This document shows positions 10,740 through 21,530 of a DNA stretch of 64,000 bases, one piece after another. Position 1 is the first letter of the stretch. Each line of letters starts with the position of its first letter. The translations under genes and the position numbers were made by a program. The notes below the pieces were generated by a model. The model saw nothing but the letters and a program-made list of their open reading frames with translations, was not told where the DNA came from and did not search any database. Location: positions 105,821 through 169,820 of the forward strand of contig BGZK01001331.1 in NCBI GenBank assembly GCA_005406025.1, read 5' to 3'. Origin of the DNA: Eumeta japonica. Taxonomy: Eukaryota; Arthropoda; Insecta; Lepidoptera; Psychidae.

Positions 10740-11540
10740 GTTTAAAAGATCAACAAAGACGCTTTTTCAAAACCTAGCTCAAAAAATTAGTGTTCATATA
10801 TTTTAAACTCTTCGGTATCAAAAATGTAAATTTTATTTGTAAAAAAAACCAATCTAAAATTTTTTTACTTTTCATATTTTTTGAATGGTTTACTGGATTT
10901 TGATACGTTTCGGGGAATACATTGTAATCTTTTAAGCAAAAAAAGATAACCGAGTACCAACCAGCAGTCTTGTTAGACTTACAATTTATTGCAAAAAAAA
11001 TTATCCGAATTTTCCATACCTGTCTGTGAATTTTCGGAATGAATCAATCGATTTTGATGCGGTTTACGTGGTTATTTTTCATGGAGAAGAGTTTTGTAGA
11101 GATTATATTTTGGAATTCATTGGTATAGTAGTTTAAAAATATCGTAAAAAAATATCTTTTGAATTTGTTTCTCCAACAACATCTCTTGAAAAAAATAAAC
11201 CGATTTTTATGCAATTTTGGTTGATCAATGTAGCTTTTTGGGGCAAAGTTGAATATTGGTATGACCAATAAAGTAGTCTAAAAGTTATTTCAAAAGTCTA
11301 AGTTTCTAAAAATTTATTTTCCAGATTTCTTATAGACTGCTAAGCAGAGTTGATTCAAATTTTAGGAATTTTAAGTTGAATAGACCATTTTGAATACCGT
11401 AAACTACGTTTTGATCGGTAATTCCATTCAAAAAAAGGATCCTAAAATGTCAAAATCCGATGAATATTCGCATATGTATACAGGCAGTTTTAGAAAAAAA
11501 TGAACTATTTTTGTAACTCGGTTATTCTTTGAAATGATAT
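10740..11540 (-). repeat. Degenerate satellite of about 153-bp period
   Basis: The motif gattttgatacg/gattttgatgcgg/gatttttatgcaa begins at 10896, 11050 and 11202, i.e. at steps of 154 and 152 bp, and the sequence between the motifs also aligns loosely (for example ttattgcaaaaaaaattatc against tcgtaaaaaaatatc). Weaker units seem to precede (near 10745) and follow (near 11352). On the minus strand the motif reads like ccgcatcaaaatc, found in the opposite orientation in the 52-53 kb block. Confidence 0.5.
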
Positions 11541-11954
11541 ACTCGATGTAATATCAATCTTTTACATTTATGAAATTAAATTGAAGATTTAAAAATTAAT
11601 TAATAAAAACCCTGAAACAAACAATACCTCGAAAAAATAAAAAAATAATACGTGATTGACCCTTTAAGTTTAATATAGGTGATATATTGATCCACGTCGT
11701 AGCGTTGGGGGACCTCTAATTCAGTCTTAAACCCAATAATCAGATACTAATGTTTCGAAATTTATTTATGATGCCTAAATTGCGTGTTTATAATCCATAC
11801 TTAATCATGTTTTGTTGTATTCTGTTATTTTATTTGTCAACTTAAGTTACATCAAATTCCAACTATGGAATAAGTTGGAGAGAGAGTTGGGTATCCTGAA
11901 AGTAAGAGAATAACGAATTTCGATTCCATCAAACCTGTGAAAGATGTCTACATA
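11541..11954. other. AT-rich non-coding DNA
   Basis: No feature recognised. Confidence 0.55.
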
Positions 11955-12165
11955 CATTAATAACCTAGAAAAGGGCTGATAATTTTTAAACTACTGGACC
12001 AATTTTCCTGAATAGCTAAGAACACTCAAAAAATGTTATCTTTCGCACAAAAAATACTAAAACGAAACCTATTCAGTCGTTTAAGACGTACGATGTCAGT
12101 CAGATATACAGATGCACACTCCAAACTTATAAGACCCATGTTTTTCCATCGGAGGTTAAAAAAAT
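11955..12165 (+). mobile_element. 3' tail of a LINE-type retroelement
   Basis: Reads gaaaagggctgataattttt, aaactactggaccaattttc, cagtcgtttaagacgtac, cagtcagatatacagatgca, and ends catcggaggttaaaaaa. The same order (ctgataa; actggaccaatttt; cgtttaagagctacg; cagacag; cgggggttaaaaa) marks the non-coding end of a widespread lepidopteran retroelement. The copy is diverged and has no coding part. Confidence 0.6.
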
Positions 12166-12590
12166 ACGATATTAATTATGTGGATATTAATTTCCACTAT
12201 GATATATTATCATGAAAATTTTAAGTATGTGATTAAAGCACGTAAATTCGCAACTAACTCATAAACGCTCATTTAAACACTAATGTATTTATAGTTACAT
12301 ATACATATTTTATTATTTCAAATTAATTAATCAATATAATGGAACAATAGCCTAATCTAATTATCAGTTTTGTAATGTTTTTAAACTTGAAAACACTAAC
12401 AATTTTACTTTTTGTCAAGTGGACTAAGTAACTCCATTTGTTTTAAAGTTGATAAATATTATTTTACTGTATTTTTGTAATACATTAAAACCGAAAACAT
12501 TTCCACAATTTTTTTTCATTAATTGTATAAATTTATACTACTTTATCCCAAAGCTCCGCTCGCATGTTTAACGCTTGTCGAGATTTTAAT
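12166..12590. other. AT-rich non-coding DNA
   Basis: No feature recognised. Confidence 0.55.
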
Positions 12591-12594
12591 TCTT

Positions 12595-12668
12595 ACTAAA
12601 ACCTCGATCCTAAATCCATTCCTACTAATCGATTCCAATACCAATTTCCATCTTGATCTCGATATTTT
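12595..12668 (+). repeat. Hexamer-phased tract (cgattc type)
   Basis: Reads in 6-base steps: cgatcc, taaatc, cattcc, tactaa, tcgatt, ccaata, ccaatt, tccatc, ttgatc, tcgata. Each unit is a variant of cgattc. It is one of several such tracts in this window. Confidence 0.55.
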
Positions 12669-12860
12669 CCTGATGTTTGTCTTTCTTTCTGCTCGTATGG
12701 CTTTTTCCTCTCACTCTCGCTTTCCTTCTTTTTAACCTTTCACTTCCTATCTCTCTCATATCTCTCGCTCCCATCTTTCTCCTTTCCCTACCCCCTCAAT
12801 TATCATTGCTTTTCTCATGCAAACCAAATCTCGTCCTTGTCATGCAAATAGAAAAATAAA
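12669..12860 (-). repeat. Pyrimidine-rich element, inverted relative to 16.5 kb copy
   Basis: A strongly pyrimidine-biased strand (tctctctcatatctctcgct; ctttcctaccccctcaatt-like) ending near tctcatgcaaaccaaatctc. Its reverse complement resembles 16.46-16.64 kb: both contain gcaatgat/gcgattgag, gggaaaggag, gagagag and an atttggtttgc-like or atttgctttgc stretch. This suggests two copies of one interspersed element. The open frames here are by-products of the biased composition. Confidence 0.45.
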
Positions 12861-14490
12861 CATTTCTTTAACTACATGTATTTAAATATGTACTTAGTAT
12901 ATGTAGGACGTTAGATAGTTTTTTAAAAGTTTTTTACAGTATATAACTTAAGTCGTAATATGGCACGATTTTTCTGCCTTCGAGATGCACTAAAAGCGTT
13001 TGTGTTAATACTAAAGGTTACTTGTCATAACCCAATGTATACTAGAACCTGACCACATAAGGTGTATTCACAATAAAAAAAAATCATGCAAATCGAATTG
13101 GTGATTTTCAAGCAACAAGCTCACAAAGGAACAGACAGACGTACAAAGAAGATTATCGTTTTGTAATATGTGTAGATATAAATATACTTACCTATTCAGA
13201 TAGCGATAACAAACGTCAAGCATTGCATGAAATGATAGGAGATTTCTCTGTAACCTAGTTAAAGCCACGACCGTTTGTCGGAGCCAGCGACTTCAGAAAA
13301 ATCCCAACGCTCTTAAACTTTTAGTATTCATAAACAGTGCGACGGGCGTTAATTTAAAGGTTCACGGCGGCGTGGGAAGGCCGGGGCGGGGTATCCGGTG
13401 ACAAAATTCGGGCCTCGCTACATTGTAAGACTATGAAGCAATCGATGTTTCCGTGCCGTCGTAAAAACTCCATTGTTATCCGGTCAGAGGCCGTTTCATC
13501 CGATATCTTTGACTGGAAAGGACTGCGCCTTAATTATCTTTTAGACTGCAATACGTTGAATAAATTACCTAACTATAGAGTTACTGTAAAAACAAATACT
13601 AAGAATCGTTCTATCAAACAGAACTCCGTGTGGTATAAAATTGAAGTGTTTTGTTATTTTCCTATATTAAAATAGGGATGTGATGCAAGAGTATCTCTCT
13701 CAAGTACGACAGTCGTAATGGAGGGGAACAACATATTATTTATTAATAATAAACGTTGGCTGGGTAAGAAAAAAGTAAGCGATAAGTAAAAGTTTTGTAA
13801 CGAAATAAGTCACGAGCCGCTGAAAACATTTCACTCGGTTTTTCATAAAACGGAATATTCTCTTCGCTTTTCACGCTCATTACACGGCGTCACACACGCC
13901 TCGGTATAATATATTAGTGCTTTTATAGTACCTCGAAAATTAATGTCGTTTCTCTGGTAAAAAAAAAAAAAAACTAAAGTACGGAAAATATTTGTAGGTT
14001 AGCCCGTCAATTAGGAAGGGGATTTATCTTAATGACAACATCAGACAGTACTAAATATTTAAATCACAGCATCTTACTGTGTTGTGATGTTACCAAAGGC
14101 AAGTTAAATATGTAAGATACTCTTAAGTTTACCACTAAATATATGATCCCACTTATTTCAATATTCTGTATGTTTTACAGAATCGTTAATCCGCGATTGG
14201 TATTTCATTAGGTTTTTATTATAACTAAATTAATTCAAATATGGATGTCAAATGATACAACTTGTTCAATGTCCGTCGACAGGGGCAACACACTAAAGAA
14301 AAATTTCTGGCAAACGTTCGACCTTATAGTTCAACTCAAGACTTCGCTGTTTCGACACTCTCAACGAAATACACCTATTTTATGATTATTATTTATTATC
14401 AGCTTTCTACCCGTATCTTTTATATGGAACGATCTTGCTGTCATTCCCAACATCGTTCTCTCTTTCAATTCGATATCGGTCACACCCTTG
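12861..14490. other. Non-coding DNA with one GC patch
   Basis: A GC-rich segment (13360-13400, ggcggcgtgggaaggccggg) stands out and could be regulatory. The plus frame at 13433-13675 is unrecognised. A run of 13 A lies near 13960. Nothing else seen. Confidence 0.5.
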
Positions 14491-14493
14491 ATT

Positions 14494-14557
14494 CGCAGAC
14501 CCACCCTCACACAAACATACGCACACGCACACAAACATACACACGCATGCAACACAC
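14494..14557 (+). repeat. Imperfect (AC)n tract
   Basis: Interrupted CA-rich sequence (acacaaacatacgcacacgc and similar). The flanking open frames owe their length to it. Confidence 0.75.
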
Positions 14558-16018
14558 AGGCTTAAAGACTTCATTCCAGAAATAGAGAAGACAGCAACAC
14601 TTTCTCAAATTTTGTTAAAGACCTTCATCGTTCTTAGTGGGAAGTCAAAAATGACACAAGAATTCCTTGTCAATTAATCTTGCTGTCGTCACAGCCTTTA
14701 TGTACAAAGTTGCCTCGTATCGTGGCACACGCATATTTCTAAGACATTCCAACGTGATATTCCTCGTTAGCGCAAATCGCGAGCAGTAGGGAGTAATTCA
14801 AAATTTTGTCAAGTAACAAATAACGAGATGAGCTCGACGCCGCATAAGCTGTAAGGCGCCAAACGCCTTTTACTCGACATTTCATATTCTTCATATATCG
14901 TAAAAACGATAAGGTTTATGGCGTATTGAAGTCGGTTTTCAATGGGATGGGCGAAGAAACTATAATATAAACGAAAAAAAAAACTACTTTTAGGATTTCG
15001 TAACTCAAAAGGACCCTTATACAGTCATTTTATTGGCTGTACGATTGACGAGAGCCTTTTTCTTAGGAATGCGTAGAGGTATCAAATTGAAATGACTATT
15101 GAATATTAAGGTCTACGACTTCTTGAAGCTGTAAAAAAATGAAGCTTCTATGTGAACGAAATCGAAAAATACAGCTATTTTGTCGCATATTTCGAATATA
15201 GCAAATAAATCAAAACCTATATTGGGTTGATCTAGAGTCATTAAATTTTGCAATAAGCAAGATTTCACCGCATTAGTAAATAAAAAAATCTAATAAACGT
15301 TTATTTATATGTATGGACATAAAAGATGTATCTTTTTTGTAATTACAGATTAACACTTGCAGTTAGAGTGTGGATAGCAATGTATGGGAGAACATTTTTA
15401 AATTCTTGCTATGAAAATTTAAGATTAACATTCAGAAATTAAAAAAATTTTTGTATAAAAGTTTTTGAAGAAAAAAACAAAAAAAAAAACCAAAATTTCG
15501 GGATTCCCCAGTTCCACATCTAACCAGTATCGGTATCGAAAACAGATAAAATCATTGAGACCCTTAAGAAACGAAATATGTGTACACACAAAATTTGTTA
15601 TGACTTTTTTGAGTTACAAGGCTTTTGTGTTTAGCATAAAATAATAACCGTAGACACCTAATCGCAGTATGAGAAGGCTTATAAGGAACTGTCGGAAATG
15701 TTTGATTAGCCTACGATCGATGGTAGAATATCGATTCTTCATAAACAGGAACAGAATTCTATCCATTCGTTGTTCAAGAAAGCATTGATATCTAACAAGC
15801 CCGCATCGCCCTGGGACGATGGCCACATTTTTGTAAGTTATCTCAGATTACAAAATGGTTAATATTTGAATGCGCTATTATGCTATTTACTATTTATTGC
15901 ACTTATCAATTCTAGTATTATCACTAATAAGGTTCAGAAACCAATATAAAAATATATTTTAAGTTAGTTATTTTTTATTTCATGCCACTATATGAATCTT
16001 TTTCTGTATTATTAAATT
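14558..16018. other. AT-rich non-coding DNA
   Basis: No supported feature. The 70-codon minus frame 15614-15826 has no family signature. Confidence 0.5.
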
Positions 16019-16160
16019 CATTCTAATGTTATAAGTGCGAAAGTGTTTCTTTGTCTGTTACGTTTTGACACCCAAACCACATTTCCAATTTTGATGTAAT
16101 TTGGCAAAAAATAATTTGACACAAGAGAACAGACTTAAGCTACATTTTGTGTATTGCCCT
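16019..16160 (+). repeat. Interspersed repeat, attataaatgcgaaag family
   Basis: Begins ctaatgttataagtgcgaaa then gtgtttctttgtctgttacg, continues tttgatgtaatttggca and ends near cttaagctacattttgtg. This is the order of a common lepidopteran repeat (attataaatgcgaaag; tttgtttgttacg; gatgaaatttggca; aggctacattttat). The copy at 40.32-40.50 kb is a second diverged member. Confidence 0.6.
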
Positions 16161-16464
16161 GTTCATACTTTTGTTTTTTTTTTTAATATACATCTCAACA
16201 ATAGTCATATTAATTTTAATGAACTTTAGTGTACTAATAAAACAAACCATTTTTTTTTATATTTCTAGCTACTGGCTGTTTATCATACTACCTGTATTAG
16301 TATACATGCCTGTACACATATACCATATGTGTACTTATGTATTATTATCTTAATCAATTTTAATGTCATTTAGGAAACTTATGTCATTGTCACATAAAAT
16401 ATAGTTTACTGTTTATTTTTTTACAAATTGATCTGTAACTTTTTTTGTAAGAAGAAGATATAAA
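16161..16464. other. AT-rich non-coding DNA
   Basis: Hydrophobic plus frame 16147-16353 arises from T-rich sequence; no support for a gene. Confidence 0.5.
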
Positions 16465-16640
16465 AGTCATTACTTTTATTTTGTCGACCATGCTCACGAT
16501 TTGCTTTGCTTGGAGATGTGTTAGAGTAGACGATAGCGATTGAGAAGGAAGGGAAAGGAAGATATGGTGTGAGTGGGAGAAGTGACGTGCAGGCGAAAGT
16601 AAGAGAGAGTATCGACAATCCGACTATCACTGTATAATTG
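16465..16640 (+). repeat. Purine-rich element related to 12.7 kb
   Basis: Contains acgatttgctttgcttggag, gcgattgagaaggaaggg, aaaggaagatatggtgtgag and gtaagagagagtatcg. It is the inverted counterpart of 12669-12860. A further short piece, gagagaaagcgagagaaa with tgtatggagggggcg, at 17928-17976 may be a third fragment. Confidence 0.45.
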
Positions 16641-16834
16641 ATAATAGTGGTTTAGTAATAAAAAAAAAACATAGTAAATGAAAACGAACGATATTGTTTT
16701 CTTACTGCGTTTTTTGTTAGTCCTATATTCTATTTTTACAATATTATAAATGAAGTATTTTGTAACACAATTACGTTTACATGGTTGAACAAATTTAGGT
16801 GAAATTTAGCACACAAAGAGAATATTTTCAATTT

Positions 16835-17095
16835 CAGTTTCAATCCTGATTCCGTTCATACTTTCTAACTCAACAGCAGTATTTCGACTCCGTCGCGCTC
16901 TCAGTTTCAATCTCATTCTTATAAATGTATCTAACCCCCATCCCGGTTTCACTCTTAATTCTGACCTATTACGATTCCAATATCACTTCCGGTCTCAACA
17001 GTCCCGTGTCCGTCCACCCACGCTTCTAAACCCAATCGTAAACTCAATCTCAGTTGTAATCCCGACACCGCTATCGATTCAAATATCGTTATGAC
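16835..17095 (+). repeat. Longest hexamer-phased tract
   Basis: Long runs in 6-base phase: cagttt, caatcc, tgattc (16835-16852); cagttt, caatct, cattct; cgattc, caatat, cacttc, cggtct, caacag; and near 17035 caatcg, taaact, caatct, cagttg, taatcc. The phase slips between runs, giving about 250 bp of degenerate (c-r-a-t-t-c)n. Confidence 0.6.
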
Positions 17096-18180
17096 ACATA
17101 ATCCATATCCAGCAAACACAACCACTCACTACAAAAAAAAATCAAGCGAAAGAAATGATTTTCCATTTATATTTAGCTTCTATTTTACCAAATATATAGC
17201 AAGATAAACTTTAAATTCTGTATATTCAGCATCTCTTGCGCTAAAGAAAAACAAACAAACGGTCAGTGTTTTTAGCGTTTTTATCGAGTAGTACTGATCA
17301 ATCATAATGACAAAAAATATCATTGAAGAGCGAATATTGGCAATATTTGTACACAAAAACTTTGATTTCGCGTGTCGCTAACTGTTACCGAGTTACGTTT
17401 AGACTTATCGACCAAGACTGATCGAATTGTTATCTATCGATAGCATTACGATTTTGTTCGTATCGTCCGCTCTACTAAAATGCTGCATTTTAAATTTGTT
17501 TGGGATCGATGAATATTCAATTGTTTTTTATGCTTATGTTTTAATATTCGATTGATACGATTCTAATCTTAAGACGTCGAATATGATTCAAAGACAATCA
17601 AACACGTCATTTTTATTTCTTAACAGAAACCAAAATTTTAATTTTTGTCTTTTGACGTCCAAAATGAGTTTTCATACATTTTTTGTATCTGATTCGGAAG
17701 GTAACAAGCGCCTTCACTTGTTATATCTTCACATAGGATTCTAATAAAGACGTAAAAAAATGGTCGAAAAGCGCCCGTTAGGAACGAAGTTTATTTTCAA
17801 TATAAATAATACTAAGTAAGAAATAAAATCAAATAGTTTCATCTATATTTCATTTATTAAAAATTGGATATAATAAATTAAAGTCAATTACAAATTACAT
17901 AAAAAATACTAAATAATAAATTTCAAAAGTGAGAGAAAGCGAGAGAAAAATAAAATGAGAAAGTGTATGGAGGGGGCGAAATGCCTTTTAGTTATGTTAC
18001 GATTTCTAGCAGTCGACTCCTACTGCAAGCCGCGTTACGGAACTACGTTGCAAAATATGTAACCACAATAACAAAATGATAATAATTAACTAACTCAATT
18101 GCTGATTAAATGTGGTAAATCGATGCGATGTTTTAGAAAAGAAATCTTAATTACTCACGAGCTAGTCTTATTTCTTAATG
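17096..18180. other. AT-rich non-coding DNA
   Basis: No feature apart from the purine-rich fragment at 17928-17976 mentioned with the 16.5 kb element. Confidence 0.5.
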
Positions 18181-18350
18181 CACTGAATACGTTTTCCGAG
18201 AAAATGGAACGCGAACGGATTAAGTCAAACAGATCTGAAAGCGGCGGCCGCTAATTGAGCCTCGACGAACGCGAAACGCCGAACGCGCGTCGGCCACGCT
18301 GCGAGGCGATTATCGCGGACCGTCCCGTTTGCCTCGTTTCTACGTGTTTT
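18181..18350. other. CpG-rich island, candidate conserved element
   Basis: About 120 bp of strong CpG content (agcggcggccgctaattgag; cgccgaacgcgcgtcggcc) surrounded by AT-rich DNA. It contains a taattg homeodomain-type core. No frame or repeat similarity was recognised. Confidence 0.4.
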
Positions 18351-18599
18351 TAAAATAACCTTTGCTAATCACTGAACGATGCCATGTTTCTAAAACGGAA
18401 ATAACTCCGTTTTTATTTTCTACACTTACTATAATTGACATTAAATTTTATAAAATTAATTTAAAAAAAAATAAAAGCAAATGTAGACAGTAAATCGTAA
18501 AAGCTAGAATGGAGGTAGCTATATTTCAATAATAGTTTTAGATCAATGTATTTATTTCCAAGGTATGCCGATTGTTTAATTAATCTACGTACTCTAATA

Positions 18600-18680
18600 A
18601 AGAACTGGATTCATGCTGGAGATCGGAATTAAGACTTGAATCGGGTCAAAACTAGAATGGAATGTGAATGTACTACGAAT
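18600..18680 (-). repeat. Hexamer-phased tract (purine strand on plus)
   Basis: Reads ggattc, atgctg, gagatc, ggaatt, aagact, tgaatc, gggtca, aaacta, gaatgg in 6-base steps, the reverse-complement form of the 16.9 kb tract. Confidence 0.45.
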
Positions 18681-20149
18681 TCAGCTATCTAGAAATATTT
18701 TAACATGAATTGAAGTCGATACGGGAACGGATGCAGCATCATGATTGAAATCTTATATCTATAGCTGCAGCTAGGAGTTTAATTTATATCCAAACTGTCT
18801 GTTTTAACTGAAATCTTCAAATTAATAAAAAACAATGAAGAGCTTAGAAAATCCTAGAGCGTACACTTCAAAGTTTCATATTCAATTGGAGGAAAATGCA
18901 TCGAGACCGGTTATTAAATTTAATTATTATAATTAAACGCATAGAATTATAGCAGTTGCATTCTATATAATTTCAATCCTAAGAATTACTAAGTTAAAAT
19001 TAATTCAGCTCAATCATTTATTGTTTTTGTCAATAAATTATAAAATCAGTAATAGCGATTTGAAATAAACCCGTCTAATATTTTTAAGTCACTGCATATT
19101 TGAGATATGCTACATTTTTCACATTATAATTAAAATTAAAAATTGTACTGATCTGAATTATATATAATGGCGGTTGAAGAACAATCAAAATTTATTTCTC
19201 TTTTTCGAAAAGGCAATGTGGTCAATCTAGGCACGGGGCCCGCACATAAACAAATAGTTGAAAACAAATCCGTACGATACGCTACCAGATTGAATGAATA
19301 ATGCAAGAACCTGGCCCGATTTAAATAGTTCACTTTGTTATATTTGAAAACGAAATCGAAAATGTACAAAGTATAAATTACTCTATCGTGAACTTAACTA
19401 AAACATATCACATAGTACAATTCTCAACTGTTTTCTATTCTTAGCGCATGGTTCTTTCTTATGTGGACATAAAATTAAGTCCTTTTTGAAATAAAACTTC
19501 TTTGAGCGCGCCTTGAGATCGACTGACCAACGAGAAAATAATATTCAGTAAAATTTATATTTCGTTTATGCAGTTCACGCATTTTTTATTTAAATTTAAA
19601 ATATTTCAAATATTCAAATTCAGAGTGGTCAATATTGAAAAAGGGCAACTTCTACGTAAACTATTAATACTTTTATCAAATATTATGTTATTATAAGGAG
19701 CTGCGCCCGCGGCTCTGTACGGATGATCGTAGGATGAACTCTATGATTTGTTTGTATCGAGCGATCTGTTGTAGTAAGGTTCCAAACTAGGTTTACGTAT
19801 TTCAGATCTAAAATTATTTATTGATTTTTACTTTAATTGTAATATCTGATATAAGACTAAACAAAAAGCTTTTACTTTAGTCACATTTTCAACTATTTTT
19901 TTTACATTTCGGAACTCAGTTCCGAAATTTCGTTCGATTTTCTTATACACTTATTGCGGAATTCTTTCAAAGTGTAAATGTATTTTTGGCTTTTATCTTT
20001 AAATACGCATAAGCGAAAACCGGAGAGCTTTCTAATGTAATTTTTATTAAAAAAATATGTCACCTAGATATTCGGGTATTATATATTGAAGTGTTGAATT
20101 ATAGCGTTCAGTCGTCCTCTTGAAGCCGAAATGTCACTCTAAATATACT
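18681..20149. other. AT-rich non-coding DNA with a short palindrome
   Basis: A 23-bp palindrome atttcggaact-c-agttccgaaat lies at 19906-19928. A ggagctgcgcccgcggctct stretch near 19698 resembles the gctgcgccccgcggctt segment of some lepidopteran repeats but is too short to call. Confidence 0.5.
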
Positions 20150-20370
20150 TTTTTCTCTTATGTATCGAATAATAAGACAAAAAGTGGCGCTTGATTGTTT
20201 AAGAGTTTCGCTATCGATCTAAAAGGTACCGAGTTCGAGTCTTGACCGTCGGTGAAGGGACCGATGTAACTCGTTCCATATTTAAGGGAGCACGCTAAGC
20301 CATTGATCCCGAAGTCGCCACTGCATCAGCGGCGACGGTCGTGAGCGACCCCCGACCCACACTGTTCAAG
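20150..20370 (+). mobile_element. tRNA-derived SINE
   Basis: A weak A box (tggcgcttgattg, 20185) and a good B box (gagttcgagtct, 20231) are spaced 46 bp apart, as in RNA polymerase III promoters of tRNA-derived SINEs. Downstream come gaagggaccgatgtaactcg, then ttaagggagcacgctaagcc and attgatccc, a segment I know from a common lepidopteran non-autonomous element, followed by a small hairpin gtcgcc/ggcgac. It runs directly into the (AC)n array. No coding capacity. Confidence 0.6.
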
Positions 20371-20380
20371 CTGGATATAT

Positions 20381-20435
20381 ATATGCACACATGCACACAT
20401 GCACACACACACACACACACACGCACACGCGCACA

Positions 20436-20470
<35 letters not shown>

Positions 20471-20480
20471 CCACACACAC
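20381..20480 (+). repeat. (AC)n microsatellite at SINE 3' end
   Basis: About 100 bp of CA repeat with atgc and gcgc interruptions, ending in ccacacacaccc. It is followed by agagagacgtgtgtgtctct, whose ends pair (agagagac/gtctctct). Cys-Val repeat open frames on the minus strand derive from it. Confidence 0.9.
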
Positions 20481-21060
20481 CCAGAGATAAAGAGAGAGAG
20501 ACGTGTGTGTCTCTCTATGTGTATAAAGTGTGCCGTCACACAGAACATAACCAGCGACGATTAAAGCGTTTTTAACGCTTTCTCATTTGTAAAATTAAAA
20601 TATCTAAGTGTTTGATATATGTTATACGTAATTATCGAGCAAATTCAACCAAAGCAGCGAACAAAACTAGTGCCATATACATATTTTAAATGTGCTAATT
20701 AAACCTTTTCATTCGGTATCTAACATAGCACGTTCAGATTTTTTTATTTTATACCCTTTAGAAGACTGCATATTGAATCTAGTGTGGCGTCACATAATCT
20801 ATAATCAAGATATGATAAAAGCGCTTCCAACAATATCTCATTTTTCAAATTGAAATAAGTAATTTAATCATAACCCCTTTTTTGGCTTCGCCATAATCGG
20901 TTAAAGACAGCAACATTTCAAGAAATTTAGTATTCAAATTCATCTTTTATTGATTGTTTTGTAACAATTTATTATTCTGCCGAGGAATGTTTAATATGTG
21001 TTCAAAGTTTGTTACCGTCTGGCAATAAATGTGACAAAAAAAAAATAAAACATATACTGT
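20481..21060. other. AT-rich non-coding DNA
   Basis: A small hairpin aaagcgtt-ttt-aacgcttt near 20563-20581; otherwise nothing recognised. Confidence 0.5.
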
Positions 21061-21078
21061 ATACTGGTTTAATTTAAG

Positions 21079-21141
21079 TTTCATTTCTTTAACATTTATA
21101 GTTGGAGAAGTCAGTCAACTATAAATGTTAAAGAAATGAAA
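21079..21141. repeat. Perfect hairpin, 26-bp arms, 11-nt loop
   Basis: The arm at 21079-21104 (starts tttcatttctttaacattta) is the exact reverse complement of 21116-21141. The loop is gagaagtcagt. There is not one mismatch in 26 pairs, in ordinary AT-rich DNA, which suggests a recent foldback or templated inverted duplication. Confidence 0.9.
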
Positions 21142-21261
21142 GTCAGTCTTTTATAAAAATTATTGTATTGTACATTGTAGACGGACGTCTTCAACGCTTG
21201 GATCCGCAAATAATTAATTATGTAAACGTACAAAGATATGTTAGTTACTATTTCTATTTTC

Positions 21262-21530
21262 ATAATTCTTATTTTTAGGGTTCCGTAACCAAAGACACAA
21301 AAAAAACCTAAACCCTAGTAATTTCGTCGTTTCTCTCAGTCCGAGCGTCCCATATGTCACAGCCTTATAAGTCATCCATTTTTTTTCAGCTTTTCTGATG
21401 AAAATATGCGGACAGGTGTCGTATGACTTTATATAAAGTATGATTACAAAAAAAAGCACCCAATAGCTTTCATATGTGAAATTGAGCGATGAAATATTTT
21501 TTCTTATTTCTTCCCCTTGCACAGGGTGTG
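21262..21530 (-). repeat. Element with agggttccgta end
   Basis: The plus strand carries cttatttttagggttccgta at 21268-21287, then aaccctagtaatttcgtcgt and ctctcagtccgagcgtcc, the order seen in a very abundant lepidopteran non-autonomous element (ttttagggttccgta; aaccctta; ctgtctgtccgtcc). Its other end type (aaaatcggccaag...agggtccgta) appears at 61.2 kb. The strand is given by convention. The 93-codon minus frame here is a by-product. Confidence 0.5.

Noticed and set aside
12523..12859. Leu/Ser-rich frames on plus
   Set aside because: Products of the pyrimidine-rich tract, not protein-like.
20295..20548. Cys-Val repeat frames
   Set aside because: Translation of the (AC)n microsatellite.
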